Shown here piece after piece: positions 26,650 through 34,879 of a stretch of DNA of 64,000 nt (position 1 is its first letter; each line of letters starts with the position of its first letter). The stretch spans positions 61,345 to 125,344 of the forward strand of contig JAHBTL010000018.1 in NCBI GenBank assembly GCA_019638615.1, read 5' to 3'. This stretch comes from Chitinophagaceae bacterium (GTDB lineage Bacteria; Bacteroidota; Bacteroidia; Chitinophagales; Chitinophagaceae). The notes beneath the pieces are model-generated. The model was given only the letters and a program-made list of their open reading frames with translations. It ran no database searches and was not told the origin of the DNA. The translations under genes were made by a program, and so were the position numbers.

Positions 26650-26958
26650 TTACAACTCATCCGCATCCCGGTACAGGTAAAGCGTGTTTCTCAGCTCATT
26701 TATTTCCTGTTGCATACGTTTCATCCTATCCAGCAGGTTCGATACTACTTCAATGCCTTCAACATTGATTTCCAGGTCGCGGTGAAGGCGGATGAATTTT
26801 TCAAGCTCACCCAATTGCCCGGTATGTATAAATTGTTTTTCCTCAAAAGAGATCATTTCAATCAGTCCATACTCATGCAGCCTGTCCAGGAAAGATACCT
26901 CTATATTATAATGAATGCAACATTCATCCCTTAAAATAAGATCGTTGTTAACTGGCAT
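26650..26958 (-). CDS. cbpM: CbpM-like chaperone modulator
   Basis: A 102-residue MerR-like helical protein, starting LILRDECCIHYNIEVSFLDRLHEYGLIEM with a C-terminal coiled coil (VSNLLDRMKRMQQEINELRNTLYLY). CbpM binds the J-domain of CbpA and inhibits it. I use the ATG at 26956-26958, ten bases after the cbpA stop; a longer frame has ten extra residues that overlap cbpA. The cbpA-cbpM order matches the known pair. Confidence 0.87.
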   Translation of the reverse strand: MPVNNDLILRDECCIHYNIEVSFLDRLHEYGLIEMISFEEKQFIHTGQLGELEKFIRLHRDLEINVEGIEVVSNLLDRMKRMQQEINELRNTLYLYRDADEL

Positions 26959-26968
26959 ACACTTGTTT

Positions 26969-27889
26969 TTAACTGGACAATTGAGCAAGCTCTTTAAATA
27001 ACTCTTTCTGCTTCTCTGTAAGATTAACCGGCAGCTTCACATTCCATGTAATGATCAGATCTCCTGCTGCACCATCTTTCTTATACACCGGGAAACCCTT
27101 TCCTTTCAGCCTGGTTTTAGTACCATTTTGAGTTCCGGGATTTATTTTCAGTTTTACTTTCCCGTCAAATGTGTCAACAATTTTTTCACCACCCAGCACG
27201 GCTGTATACAAATCGAGCTCAGCGGTAACATACAGATCATCTCCCAGCCTTTTAAACAACGGATCTTCTTTTATATGAAATGTAATATAAAGATCCCCGA
27301 CAGGGCCACCATTAACGCCCGCGGCGCCATGTCCTTTCAGCTTAATGGTTTGTCCGTCGGCAATACCTGCAGGAATAGTGATCCGTATATTTTTATCATT
27401 TACAGTAAATGTACTTTGGTGTGTAACCGAAGCCTCCTTTAAAGTGAGTTGCATTTCCGCGTTGTAATCCTGTCCCCGGAATTTTGGCTGCCTGCTTCTA
27501 CCTCCGCTATCGCCAAATCCGCCACCTCCAAACATGCTGTTGAAAAAATCAGAGAAATCCCCGGATGAAAAATCTTCCGACGAAAAACTTTCGCCATATT
27601 GCGATTGCCCCCCGGGGGCGCCGCTGCTTTTACGCGATTGCCGGGCCTTTTCAAATTCATCGGCATGTTTCCAGTTTTCGCCGTACTGATCGTATTTTTT
27701 TCGCTTTTCGGGATCGCTCAATACCTCATTCGCTTCATTGATACGCTGAAACTTTTGATGCGCTTCTTTATCGTTTGGATTCAAGTCCGGATGGTATTGC
27801 CGGGCTAACTTCCTGTACGCTTTCTTTATATCTTCCTGGCTTGCATTTTTTTCAAGTCCTAATATTTTATAATAGTCTATGAACTCCAT
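26969..27889 (-). CDS. cbpA: CbpA-type DnaJ co-chaperone
   Basis: A 306-residue class B J-protein. The N-terminal J-domain (residues 4-69) carries the HPD triad in [13 protein letters not shown]-rich linker ([29 protein letters not shown]) and two C-terminal substrate-binding barrels follow; the four-Cys zinc finger of DnaJ is absent. It stimulates DnaK ATPase and delivers substrates. cbpM follows. The dnaK/hsp20 upstream element does not occur before this gene, so regulation probably differs. Confidence 0.95.
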   Translation of the reverse strand: MEFIDYYKILGLEKNASQEDIKKAYRKLARQYHPDLNPNDKEAHQKFQRINEANEVLSDPEKRKKYDQYGENWKHADEFEKARQSRKSSGAPGGQSQYGESFSSEDFSSGDFSDFFNSMFGGGGFGDSGGRSRQPKFRGQDYNAEMQLTLKEASVTHQSTFTVNDKNIRITIPAGIADGQTIKLKGHGAAGVNGGPVGDLYITFHIKEDPLFKRLGDDLYVTAELDLYTAVLGGEKIVDTFDGKVKLKINPGTQNGTKTRLKGKGFPVYKKDGAAGDLIITWNVKLPVNLTEKQKELFKELAQLSS

Positions 27890-27975
27890 AATATCATCAA
27901 TTCTAAAAAACGAGTGTAAATTACTAAAACCCTTAAAACATTTTTCAGCAACAGCCCGCTTTCACGCAAGGGGTA

Positions 27976-28284
27976 GCACCTACGGCGCATAAAACCTTAT
28001 TGTTATTATTTCTACCAACGGGTAGCCTCTACGAGGCATTATAACAACTTATTTTTTGCCCGCCGCGGCGGACTACCCGTTTGTAACCACCTGACCTTTA
28101 CCTCCCAACCTGCGCCGTAGGTACAGCCCTCTTTTATCCATTCTCCTTTGAGCAAACAGATATACAGATATTTTCTTTTACAAACGGGCGGTATCCATGA
28201 GGTATAAACAGTTTACTTTTGCACCATAGGTGCAACCCGTTTGTAACCGCCTGACCTTTACCTATCCCTGCGCCGTAGGTGCAG
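27976..28284. repeat. Cluster of short triloop hairpins (REP-like) with a direct repeat
   Basis: Several small hairpins of the form xxCC-TAC/ATA/GTA-GGxx occur: GCACC/GGCGC at 27976-27988, GCCTC/GAGGC at 28025-28037, CTGCGCC/GGTACAG at 28110-28126, TTGCACC/GGTGCAA at 28219-28235 and CTGCGCC/GGTGCAG at 28268-28284, plus CCGCC/GGCGG at 28060-28071. Stretches at about 28075-28136 and 28235-28294 are near-identical direct repeats (CCCGTTTGTAACC, CCTGACCTTTACCT, CAGCCCTCTTTTA). No coding potential; together with the mobile element at 28371-28474 this fills the gap before the AraC gene. Confidence 0.8.
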
Positions 28285-28370
28285 CCCTCTTTTACGCTGG
28301 CATGGAAACACTCTGTGAGGCACCTGGAAAAATCAGTTTTTTTCCCGCAGGTAAATACTCCTTTATAATT

Positions 28371-28474
28371 CAATGTCGTTTCCTTAAAATGTTGGTGAAA
28401 ACACCAACATCGGCGGTCGCCGTTGCGGGTGTTTTCACCCGCAATTACACAGAAACGTTAAGGAAACAACATTG
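28371..28474. mobile_element. Non-autonomous element (MITE), copy B, with 10-bp target duplication
   Basis: A 104-bp element with the same ends as copy A: CAATGTCGTTTCCTTAA (28371-28387) and TTAAGGAAACAACATTG (28458-28474). It is flanked by perfect CTTTATAATT repeats at 28361-28370 and 28475-28484. The interior differs: it holds hairpins ATGTTGGTG-AAAA-CACCAACAT and TTGCGGGTG-TTTT-CACCCGCAA. The right ends of both copies share ACACAGAAACG just inside the terminal repeat. Confidence 0.87.
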
Positions 28475-28580
28475 CTTTATAATTGGCAAATAATCCGCTG
28501 CAGGAGGGCAAGCTTCCGTGCTTTCAATCCTGGTTTCTATATCCACAGTGTGAATGTATTCATAAATTTGCATGATCGTT

Positions 28581-29144
28581 ATGAAACTTTTTATCAAAAA
28601 CATGGTTTGTCCCCGCTGTATAATGACGGTAAAACAAATACTGGAACAACAGCATATTGATTATACATCTGTACAGTTGGGAGAAGTGGAAACATCTCAG
28701 GTGCCTGACGATGAAAAGCTGCAACAATTGCAGTTGGCCCTTACGGCTGTTGGATTTTCTTTGATAGATGATCGTAAAAGCAGGATCATAGAACATATTA
28801 AGAAGATCATTATCACTCATGCCAGGAATGAAGAAGGAGCAGCTTCAACACAAAATCTTTCAGAAATACTCTCCGCCGCGCTGCACTATGATTATAACTA
28901 TCTCAGCAATCTTTTTTCTGAAATAGAAGGCACTACCATTGAAAAATATCTTATTGCGCAAAAAATTGAACGAGTTAAGGAATTGCTGGTATACGATGAG
29001 CTCACGTTAAATGAAATTGCCTGGCAACTGGGTTACAGCAGTACTGCCCATCTCAGCAACCAGTTTAAAAAAGTAACAGGGCTTACCCCTTCTCATTTTA
29101 AACAGGTAAAAGAAAACAAACGCCGGTCGCTGGATGAAATATAA
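28581..29144 (+). CDS. AraC-type regulator with N-terminal HMA-like metal domain
   Basis: A 187-residue protein joining two parts. Residues 1-70 look like a heavy-metal-associated (HMA) fold with MVCPRC (Cys10, Cys13), the Cu(I)-binding CxxC. Residues 85-180 form the two AraC helix-turn-helix units (LSEILSAALHYDYNYLSNLFS and LTLNEIAWQLGYSSTAHLSNQFKKVTGLTPSHFK). It heads a copper island, so it is probably the copper sensor and activator. I start at ATG 28581, in line with family N-termini; ATG 28572 adds three residues. The copper ATPase gene follows 88 bp downstream. Confidence 0.85.
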   Translation: MKLFIKNMVCPRCIMTVKQILEQQHIDYTSVQLGEVETSQVPDDEKLQQLQLALTAVGFSLIDDRKSRIIEHIKKIIITHARNEEGAASTQNLSEILSAALHYDYNYLSNLFSEIEGTTIEKYLIAQKIERVKELLVYDELTLNEIAWQLGYSSTAHLSNQFKKVTGLTPSHFKQVKENKRRSLDEI

Positions 29145-29170
29145 CCTGTAAAAGCTGCAAATATTCCACT

Positions 29171-29211
29171 GAATTGTATAACACTCGGGATAGTATACTG
29201 CCTGAACTTTG
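29171..29211 (+). promoter_or_regulatory. Repeated copper-island promoter/operator, copy 1
   Basis: GAATTGTATAACAC, 16 bp, CCTGAACTTTG. GAACTTTG is one base off the -7 consensus TAnnTTTG. The end lies 21 bp before the copA ATG. The identical layout precedes the copper chaperone gene at 31701-31741. Confidence 0.7.
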
Positions 29212-29232
29212 CATATTCAAAATGCATCCCAT

Positions 29233-31653
29233 ATGCAGGATTACAACAGCAATCATATCAGTTTACCATTGGAAGGCGTAGACAGCGAACATTGCGCTCT
29301 CATTGTTGATAAAGGTTTGAACAAGGTGGATGGTATTGTAAACCATCACGTAGAGCTTAACAATAAACAGGCGATCATAGAAACGAACGGGGACCTGGCA
29401 GTATTGCCACAGGCTGTAAAAGCTATTCGTGACCTGGGCTATAATGTAGTTACCGTAAAAAAGCATTATCCTGTTTTAAATATGAGCTGCGCGTCGTGCG
29501 CAGCCAGCTCACAAAGCATACTGGAAAATCAGCCAGGCGTAGTAAAAGCAGAGGTTAACTATGCCAACGCAAGCGCGGCAATAGAATACATCCCGGGAAT
29601 AACGGATCCGGGTAAACTAAAATCGGCCCTTCAGTCCGTTGGCTACGACCTGATGACAGACGAATCCGAAGAATCGAAAGATGAGCTGGAGAACATTCAA
29701 CAGAAAAGGTTACAGACATTAAAAACAAAGACGATCGCCGCTGTTTTGCTTTCCGCTCCACTCATGGTAACAGGTATGTTTTTTATGGACATGCCCTATG
29801 CTAATTATATAATGTGGGCGCTGGCTACTCCTGTAGTATTGTGGATAGGAAGGGATTTTTTCGTTAATGCGTGGAAGCAATTAAAACACCGGTCGGCCAA
29901 TATGGACACCCTGGTGGCGCTGAGTACCGGAGTGGCTTATATTTTCAGCATATTCAATACTTTGTTCCCGGAGTTTTGGCATAAAAGAGATTTGCATCCG
30001 CATGTGTATTTTGAAGCGGCCGCAGTAGTGATCGCATTTATCCTGCTGGGAAAGCTCCTGGAAGAAAAAGCAAAAAACAACACTTCATCCGCGCTAAAAA
30101 AGCTGATAGGGCTACAGCCCAAAACAGTTACAGTGATCCATCACGGCGGCCACCAGGCGCAGGTTCCGCTGGCTGAAGTGAAAAAAGGAGATATTATACT
30201 GGTAAAACCAGGTGAAAAAATAGCGGTAGACGGGATGGTAACTTCGGGTAGTTCGTATGTAGATGAAAGTTTGATCAGCGGCGAACCGATACCCGTTGAA
30301 AAAAAGAAAGAAAGCAAAGTTTTCGCTGGAACCATCAACCAGAAAGGCAGCCTGGAATTTAAGGCTGAAAAAGTAGGAGGCGATACCCTGCTGGCGCAAA
30401 TCATACAAATGGTAAAAGACGCGCAGGGAAGCAGGGCCCCTGTTCAAAAGCTGGTAGATAAAATAGCCGCAATATTTGTTCCTATAGTAATAGGCATTGC
30501 TGTTATTACATTTATTACATGGCTGGTACTGGGAGGACACAATGGTTTTACACAGGGGTTGATGGCAATGGTGACCGTACTTATTATCGCATGTCCCTGT
30601 GCGTTAGGGCTGGCAACACCTACCGCCATTATGGTGGGAGTAGGTAAGGGTGCCGCTAATGGCATACTGATAAAAGACGCCGAAAGCCTTGAGCTTTCAA
30701 AAAACATCAACGTGGTGGTATTAGATAAAACCGGAACACTTACAGAAGGCCGGCCTGTGGTCACAGATATTTATTGGATGGATGAACCCGGTACGCATGC
30801 AGATATACTGTATTCCATTGAAAAAAAATCGGAACATCCGCTTGCGGAAGCCATTGTTCATCATTTACGCGAACAGAAGGGAGTAGCAGTAGATAAGTTT
30901 GAAAATATTACAGGGCAGGGTATAAAAGCCACAGTAAACGATCGCACCTGGCTGGCCGGGAACAAAGCATTGATGTACCAATACGGGATAGACATTTCCC
31001 TGAAAGTTGAGCAGGCTGCTATACAATGGGAAACCAGTGCGAGGACTGTAATATACTTTTCCGATGAGCAGACGGTAAAGGCAATTGTAGGTATTGCAGA
31101 TAAGATCAAGCCTACCTCCGGGCAGGCGGTGCATCAATTGAAACAGAACGGTATTGAAGTATACATGCTTACAGGCGATAATGAAGCAACTGCGAAAGCT
31201 ATAGCGAAAGAAGCCGGTATATCACACTATAAAGCCAATGTACTGCCCGATCAGAAACTGGAGTTTATACAACAATTGCAGCAACAGGGGAAAACCGTAG
31301 CGATGGTGGGCGACGGGGTGAACGACAGCGCGGCGCTTGCGCAGTCCGATGTAGGCATCGCCATGGGAAAAGGCAGTGACATCGCGATAGAATCGGCGAA
31401 AATGACCATTGTTTCGGGCGATCTGGCTAAAGTATCTGAAGCCATCAGGCTATCACGTAAAACAGTCAGTACGATCCGTCAGAATTTATTCTGGGCTTTT
31501 ATTTATAATATCATCGGCATACCCATTGCTGCAGGCGTACTATATCCTGTAAATGGTTTTTTGCTCGACCCTATGATCGCCGGCGCAGCTATGGCGCTCA
31601 GCAGCATCAGTGTAGTAAGCAACAGCCTGCGACTGAAATGGTCATCTTTATAA
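29233..31653 (+). CDS. copA: Copper-translocating P1B-type ATPase
   Basis: An 806-residue inner-membrane Cu(I) exporter. The order is: a degenerate HMA domain that lacks CxxC (residues about 5-75), a second HMA domain with MSCASCA (Cys86, Cys89), eight membrane helices, the CPC ion site (Cys454-Pro-Cys456 in CPCALGLATPTA), the phosphorylation motif DKTGTL (Asp498), the SEHPLAEA nucleotide motif, LTGDN and GDGVNDSAAL. C-terminal YNIIGIP and NSLRLK match Cu(I) pumps. I start at ATG 29233, 21 bp after the promoter-like repeat; the frame extends to a TTG at 29209. Confidence 0.95.
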   Translation: MQDYNSNHISLPLEGVDSEHCALIVDKGLNKVDGIVNHHVELNNKQAIIETNGDLAVLPQAVKAIRDLGYNVVTVKKHYPVLNMSCASCAASSQSILENQPGVVKAEVNYANASAAIEYIPGITDPGKLKSALQSVGYDLMTDESEESKDELENIQQKRLQTLKTKTIAAVLLSAPLMVTGMFFMDMPYANYIMWALATPVVLWIGRDFFVNAWKQLKHRSANMDTLVALSTGVAYIFSIFNTLFPEFWHKRDLHPHVYFEAAAVVIAFILLGKLLEEKAKNNTSSALKKLIGLQPKTVTVIHHGGHQAQVPLAEVKKGDIILVKPGEKIAVDGMVTSGSSYVDESLISGEPIPVEKKKESKVFAGTINQKGSLEFKAEKVGGDTLLAQIIQMVKDAQGSRAPVQKLVDKIAAIFVPIVIGIAVITFITWLVLGGHNGFTQGLMAMVTVLIIACPCALGLATPTAIMVGVGKGAANGILIKDAESLELSKNINVVVLDKTGTLTEGRPVVTDIYWMDEPGTHADILYSIEKKSEHPLAEAIVHHLREQKGVAVDKFENITGQGIKATVNDRTWLAGNKALMYQYGIDISLKVEQAAIQWETSARTVIYFSDEQTVKAIVGIADKIKPTSGQAVHQLKQNGIEVYMLTGDNEATAKAIAKEAGISHYKANVLPDQKLEFIQQLQQQGKTVAMVGDGVNDSAALAQSDVGIAMGKGSDIAIESAKMTIVSGDLAKVSEAIRLSRKTVSTIRQNLFWAFIYNIIGIPIAAGVLYPVNGFLLDPMIAGAAMALSSISVVSNSLRLKWSSL

Positions 31654-31700
31654 ACTACAACAATTAATTATTATTCTGTAAATAGTGTAAATGACAGACG

Positions 31701-31741
31701 GAATTATATAACACGAATGCTCAGCAGCGACCTGAACTTTG
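31701..31741 (+). promoter_or_regulatory. Repeated copper-island promoter/operator, copy 2
   Basis: GAATTATATAACAC, 16 bp, CCTGAACTTTG: 24 of 25 motif bases match copy 1 with the same spacing, while the 16-bp middle is unrelated. It ends 18 bp before the next ATG (31760). Confidence 0.7.
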
Positions 31742-31759
31742 TACAATAAAATACATGAT

Positions 31760-31969
31760 ATGAAAGAGATCACTTTTAAAACGAATATCAATTGCAGCGG
31801 ATGCGTAGCCAGGGTTACACCACTGCTCAATGAAATAAAAGCAGTAAAAAGCTGGAACGTAAACATACAGGACCCGGCTAAAATATTAACTGTTCAGGCA
31901 GAGGACGATGCTGAGTCGGCCATTACCCATGCAGTAAAAAAAGCAGGCTTTACCATTGAGAAGGTATGA
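31760..31969 (+). CDS. CopZ-like small copper chaperone (HMA domain)
   Basis: A 69-residue stand-alone HMA domain: ITFKTNINCSGCVARVTPLLNEI, with the CxxC pair Cys12/Cys15, and a terminal AVKKAGFTIEKV. It would carry Cu(I) in the cytoplasm to the neighbouring ATPase. The ATG at 31760 fits the promoter position; a longer TTG frame begins inside the promoter-like motif and is unlikely. The DUF3347 gene follows 33 bp downstream. Confidence 0.9.
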   Translation: MKEITFKTNINCSGCVARVTPLLNEIKAVKSWNVNIQDPAKILTVQAEDDAESAITHAVKKAGFTIEKV

Positions 31970-32002
31970 GCCAATATTTATTCACCCAATAAATACATGT
32001 AT

Positions 32003-32485
32003 ATGAAAGCTTTCATACTGGCAGTAATAGCAGCGGCTGTTTCTTTTACGGCAAACGCGCAACAGGAAGGTTTTGCGCAACTGCTTTCTTCCTACTACGG
32101 TATTAAAGACGCACTGGTTGAGGCAGACAGCAAAAAAGCCGCTGAAAATGCAACGACATTCATCAGCCGGGCGGATGCGATCAATAATGACCCGTTAACA
32201 GAACAGGAACAAAAAATTTTCCAGGCGATAGTTATCAAATTAAAAAAAGATGCAGAGCAAATTGCAGGCGGAAAGAATGCTGAAACACAGAGAAAATTTT
32301 TTCAAATTCTTTCAGATAATATGTTTATCCTGGCGGAATCCATTAAACTGAGTGATCAGCCCGTATACCAGCAATATTGTCCTATGAAAAAGGCATATTG
32401 GTTGAGTAATGAATCAACCATTAAAAACCCATATTATGGAAAACAAATGCTGAATTGCGGGAAGGTTACAAAAACAATGAAGTAA
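32003..32485 (+). CDS. Exported DUF3347 protein
   Basis: A 160-residue secreted protein with signal peptide MKAFILAVIAAAVSFTANAQ. The body is a DUF3347 helical bundle (YYGIKDALVEADSKKAAENA) ending in the family's Cys/Met-rich signature QQYCPMKKAYWLSNE and NPYYGKQMLNCGKV. In other proteins this domain is attached to CusB-type copper efflux adaptors, and its CPM and MLNCG residues suggest Cu(I) binding. Its position between a copper chaperone and a multicopper oxidase supports a periplasmic copper role. An ATG at 31997 would add two residues. Confidence 0.88.
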   Translation: MKAFILAVIAAAVSFTANAQQEGFAQLLSSYYGIKDALVEADSKKAAENATTFISRADAINNDPLTEQEQKIFQAIVIKLKKDAEQIAGGKNAETQRKFFQILSDNMFILAESIKLSDQPVYQQYCPMKKAYWLSNESTIKNPYYGKQMLNCGKVTKTMK

Positions 32486-32565
32486 GATGCCTTATTTTTT
32501 AAATCTTCTGCATCGTCGTACAAAATTATATGAAATACCAGCATAATAATTGATTACGATATATT

Positions 32566-34809
32566 ATGAAAACAGCGCTTATCCTGATTAGCATACTTTT
32601 GATCACCAACGAAATGTATGCGCAAAAAAAAGTACGGTACGATCTGTATGTAAAAGATACAATGGTGCATTATACCGGCAAACATGTGCATGCCATTGCC
32701 ATCAATGGCTCTATACCGGCGCCTGAGCTGCATTTTACCGAAGGAGATACGGCAGAAGTATACGTGCACAATCTCATGCCAATGGAAACATCAGTGCACT
32801 GGCATGGATTGATATTGCCCAACCGGTACGACGGAGTGCCTTATCTTACGACTGCTCCTATCCTTCCCGGACAAACGAAGCTGTTCACTTTCCCGTTGGT
32901 ACAAAGCGGCACTTACTGGTATCATTCGCACACCATGCTGCAGGAACAAAGCGGTATGTATGGAGCATTTATCATTCACAAGCGCAATGAAAAGCCTGTT
33001 AAAGAATATACCCTACTGCTGAGCGACTGGACCAATGAAAACCCGCACCAGGTTTTTCGCAGCCTGTATGCCGCAACCGACTGGTATGCCATCAAAAAGA
33101 AAAGTACGCAAAGCTATACAGAAGCCATCCGCGAAGGGCATTTCAAAACCAAGCTTACCAATGAATGGAAACGCATGCTGGCCATGGATGTAAGTGATGT
33201 ATATTATAACCGGTTCTTTAATAACGGAAAAACAAGCGACAGCTTGCCGGAATTAAAAGCCGGCGATAAAGTAAGATTAAGGATCGTTAACGGCAGCTCC
33301 TCCACTTATTTCTGGCTGAAGTATGCCGCCGGCAAAATAAGAGTGATTGCCAACGACGGAATGGATACCGAGCCCGTGGCGGTAGACCGGTTAATAGTAG
33401 GTGTGGCGGAAACCTACGATGTGGAAGTAACCGTACCTCAAAACAGGCGTTACGAATTTCTTGCTACTTCAGAAGACCGGACAGGCAGCACTTCACTGTG
33501 GTTAGGTAGCGGAACACCTGTGCAGGCCGGAGCATTGCCGCGCCTGAAATATTTTGAAGGCATGAAGATGATGAACAGTATGATGAAGATGAACGGGCAA
33601 ATGGATGATATGGGTATGCAGATGAGCCTACAGCAAATGGATATGAACGCAGTAATGTATCCTGAAATAACAGGAGCGGGAAAAGAGGAAAAAAATAAAG
33701 AAGTCTCTCATACAGGGGAGCATGCCAATCATGACGCTTATACGCCAGGTACCGGTGCAGATCATTCAGCGCATCCGGCACATGCTAATGAAGACGGCAA
33801 CAATATAGTGACCCTGAATTACGCCATGCTTCACTCTCCCGTTAAAACCACGCTGCCTGATGGACCGGTTAAGGAATTAAGGTTTAACCTTACCGGCAAT
33901 ATGAACCGTTATGTATGGAGCATTGATAATAAAACCGTGTCGGAAACAGAACTGATCCCCATCAAGCAAGGCGAAAATGTGCGCATCATCCTTTACAACG
34001 GCACCATGATGCGTCACCCTATGCACCTGCACGGGCATTTCTTTAGAGTATTGAATGGCCAGGGTGATTATGCGCCGTTGAAAAACACGCTCGATATTAT
34101 GCCGATGGAAACCGATACGCTTGAATTTGCAGCGTCTGAAAGCGGCGACTGGTTTTTTCATTGCCATATATTGTACCACATGATGAGCGGCATGGGCCGG
34201 ATCTTCAGGTATGAAGACTCTCCCCCAAACCCTGAAATAGATAACCCGGCAAAAGCATTGCGGAAGGTATATGCCGATGACCGGCAATTTCATCTGCTGG
34301 GTAAAGTTGGGCTTGAAAGCAACGGCAGTGATGGAGAGATGACGTTGATGAATACACGCTGGGAAATTCAAACAGAATGGCGGCTGGGATTAAACAAACG
34401 ACATGGTTGGGAAAGTGAAACGCATATAGGGAGAAGGATAGGAGTGATGCAATGGCTGATGCCCTATATTGGCTTTGATTATCGTTACAGGAAAAGCATA
34501 CATCCCGAAAAAAATATTTTCGGGCAAATAAATACCAAAGACGAACGCAGTGTAATATGTGCGGGTATACAATATACTTTACCCTGGCTGGTAATTGCAG
34601 ATGCCCGGCTGGATATGGATGGCAAAGCTCGTATACAATTGTCGAGGGAAGATATACCGGTATCTCCGAGGCTGCGCCTCAATTTTATGTTGAATACCGA
34701 CAAAGAGTATATGGCAGGTTTCAGGTACATCCTCACTAAATATTTTTCCTTGTCAACCCACTACGACAGTGACATGGGCTGGGGCGGTGGTATTACACTT
34801 ACTTATTGA
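32566..34809 (+). CDS. CopA-type multicopper oxidase fused to a C-terminal barrel-like domain
   Basis: A 747-residue exported protein (signal MKTALILISILLITNEMYAQ). Three cupredoxin domains carry all copper ligands: HWHG (78-81), WYHSH (118-122), HPMHLHGH (484-491) and HCHILYHMMSGM (532-543; type 1 ligands Cys533, His538, Met543). A Met-rich stretch near 335-365 and a His-rich one near 375-410 lie between domains and may bind Cu(I). After residue 570 comes about 175 residues of alternating beta strands (GEMTLMNTRWEIQTEW, YRYRKS, FSLSTHYDSDMGWGGGITLTY) like the outer-membrane partner CopB. It should oxidise toxic Cu(I) in the periplasm. Confidence 0.92.
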   Translation: MKTALILISILLITNEMYAQKKVRYDLYVKDTMVHYTGKHVHAIAINGSIPAPELHFTEGDTAEVYVHNLMPMETSVHWHGLILPNRYDGVPYLTTAPILPGQTKLFTFPLVQSGTYWYHSHTMLQEQSGMYGAFIIHKRNEKPVKEYTLLLSDWTNENPHQVFRSLYAATDWYAIKKKSTQSYTEAIREGHFKTKLTNEWKRMLAMDVSDVYYNRFFNNGKTSDSLPELKAGDKVRLRIVNGSSSTYFWLKYAAGKIRVIANDGMDTEPVAVDRLIVGVAETYDVEVTVPQNRRYEFLATSEDRTGSTSLWLGSGTPVQAGALPRLKYFEGMKMMNSMMKMNGQMDDMGMQMSLQQMDMNAVMYPEITGAGKEEKNKEVSHTGEHANHDAYTPGTGADHSAHPAHANEDGNNIVTLNYAMLHSPVKTTLPDGPVKELRFNLTGNMNRYVWSIDNKTVSETELIPIKQGENVRIILYNGTMMRHPMHLHGHFFRVLNGQGDYAPLKNTLDIMPMETDTLEFAASESGDWFFHCHILYHMMSGMGRIFRYEDSPPNPEIDNPAKALRKVYADDRQFHLLGKVGLESNGSDGEMTLMNTRWEIQTEWRLGLNKRHGWESETHIGRRIGVMQWLMPYIGFDYRYRKSIHPEKNIFGQINTKDERSVICAGIQYTLPWLVIADARLDMDGKARIQLSREDIPVSPRLRLNFMLNTDKEYMAGFRYILTKYFSLSTHYDSDMGWGGGITLTY

Positions 34810-34879
34810 TTTACCTGCTTAGCGCCGGCTTTTGTATCTGAAAAGCTTATCTTTCCGGGTATAAAATTTTTACCCGGTT

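Noticed and set aside
28075-28294. Direct repeats of about 60 bp as a CRISPR or tandem repeat array
   Set aside because: Only two copies, imperfect, with palindromic sub-parts typical of REP elements.
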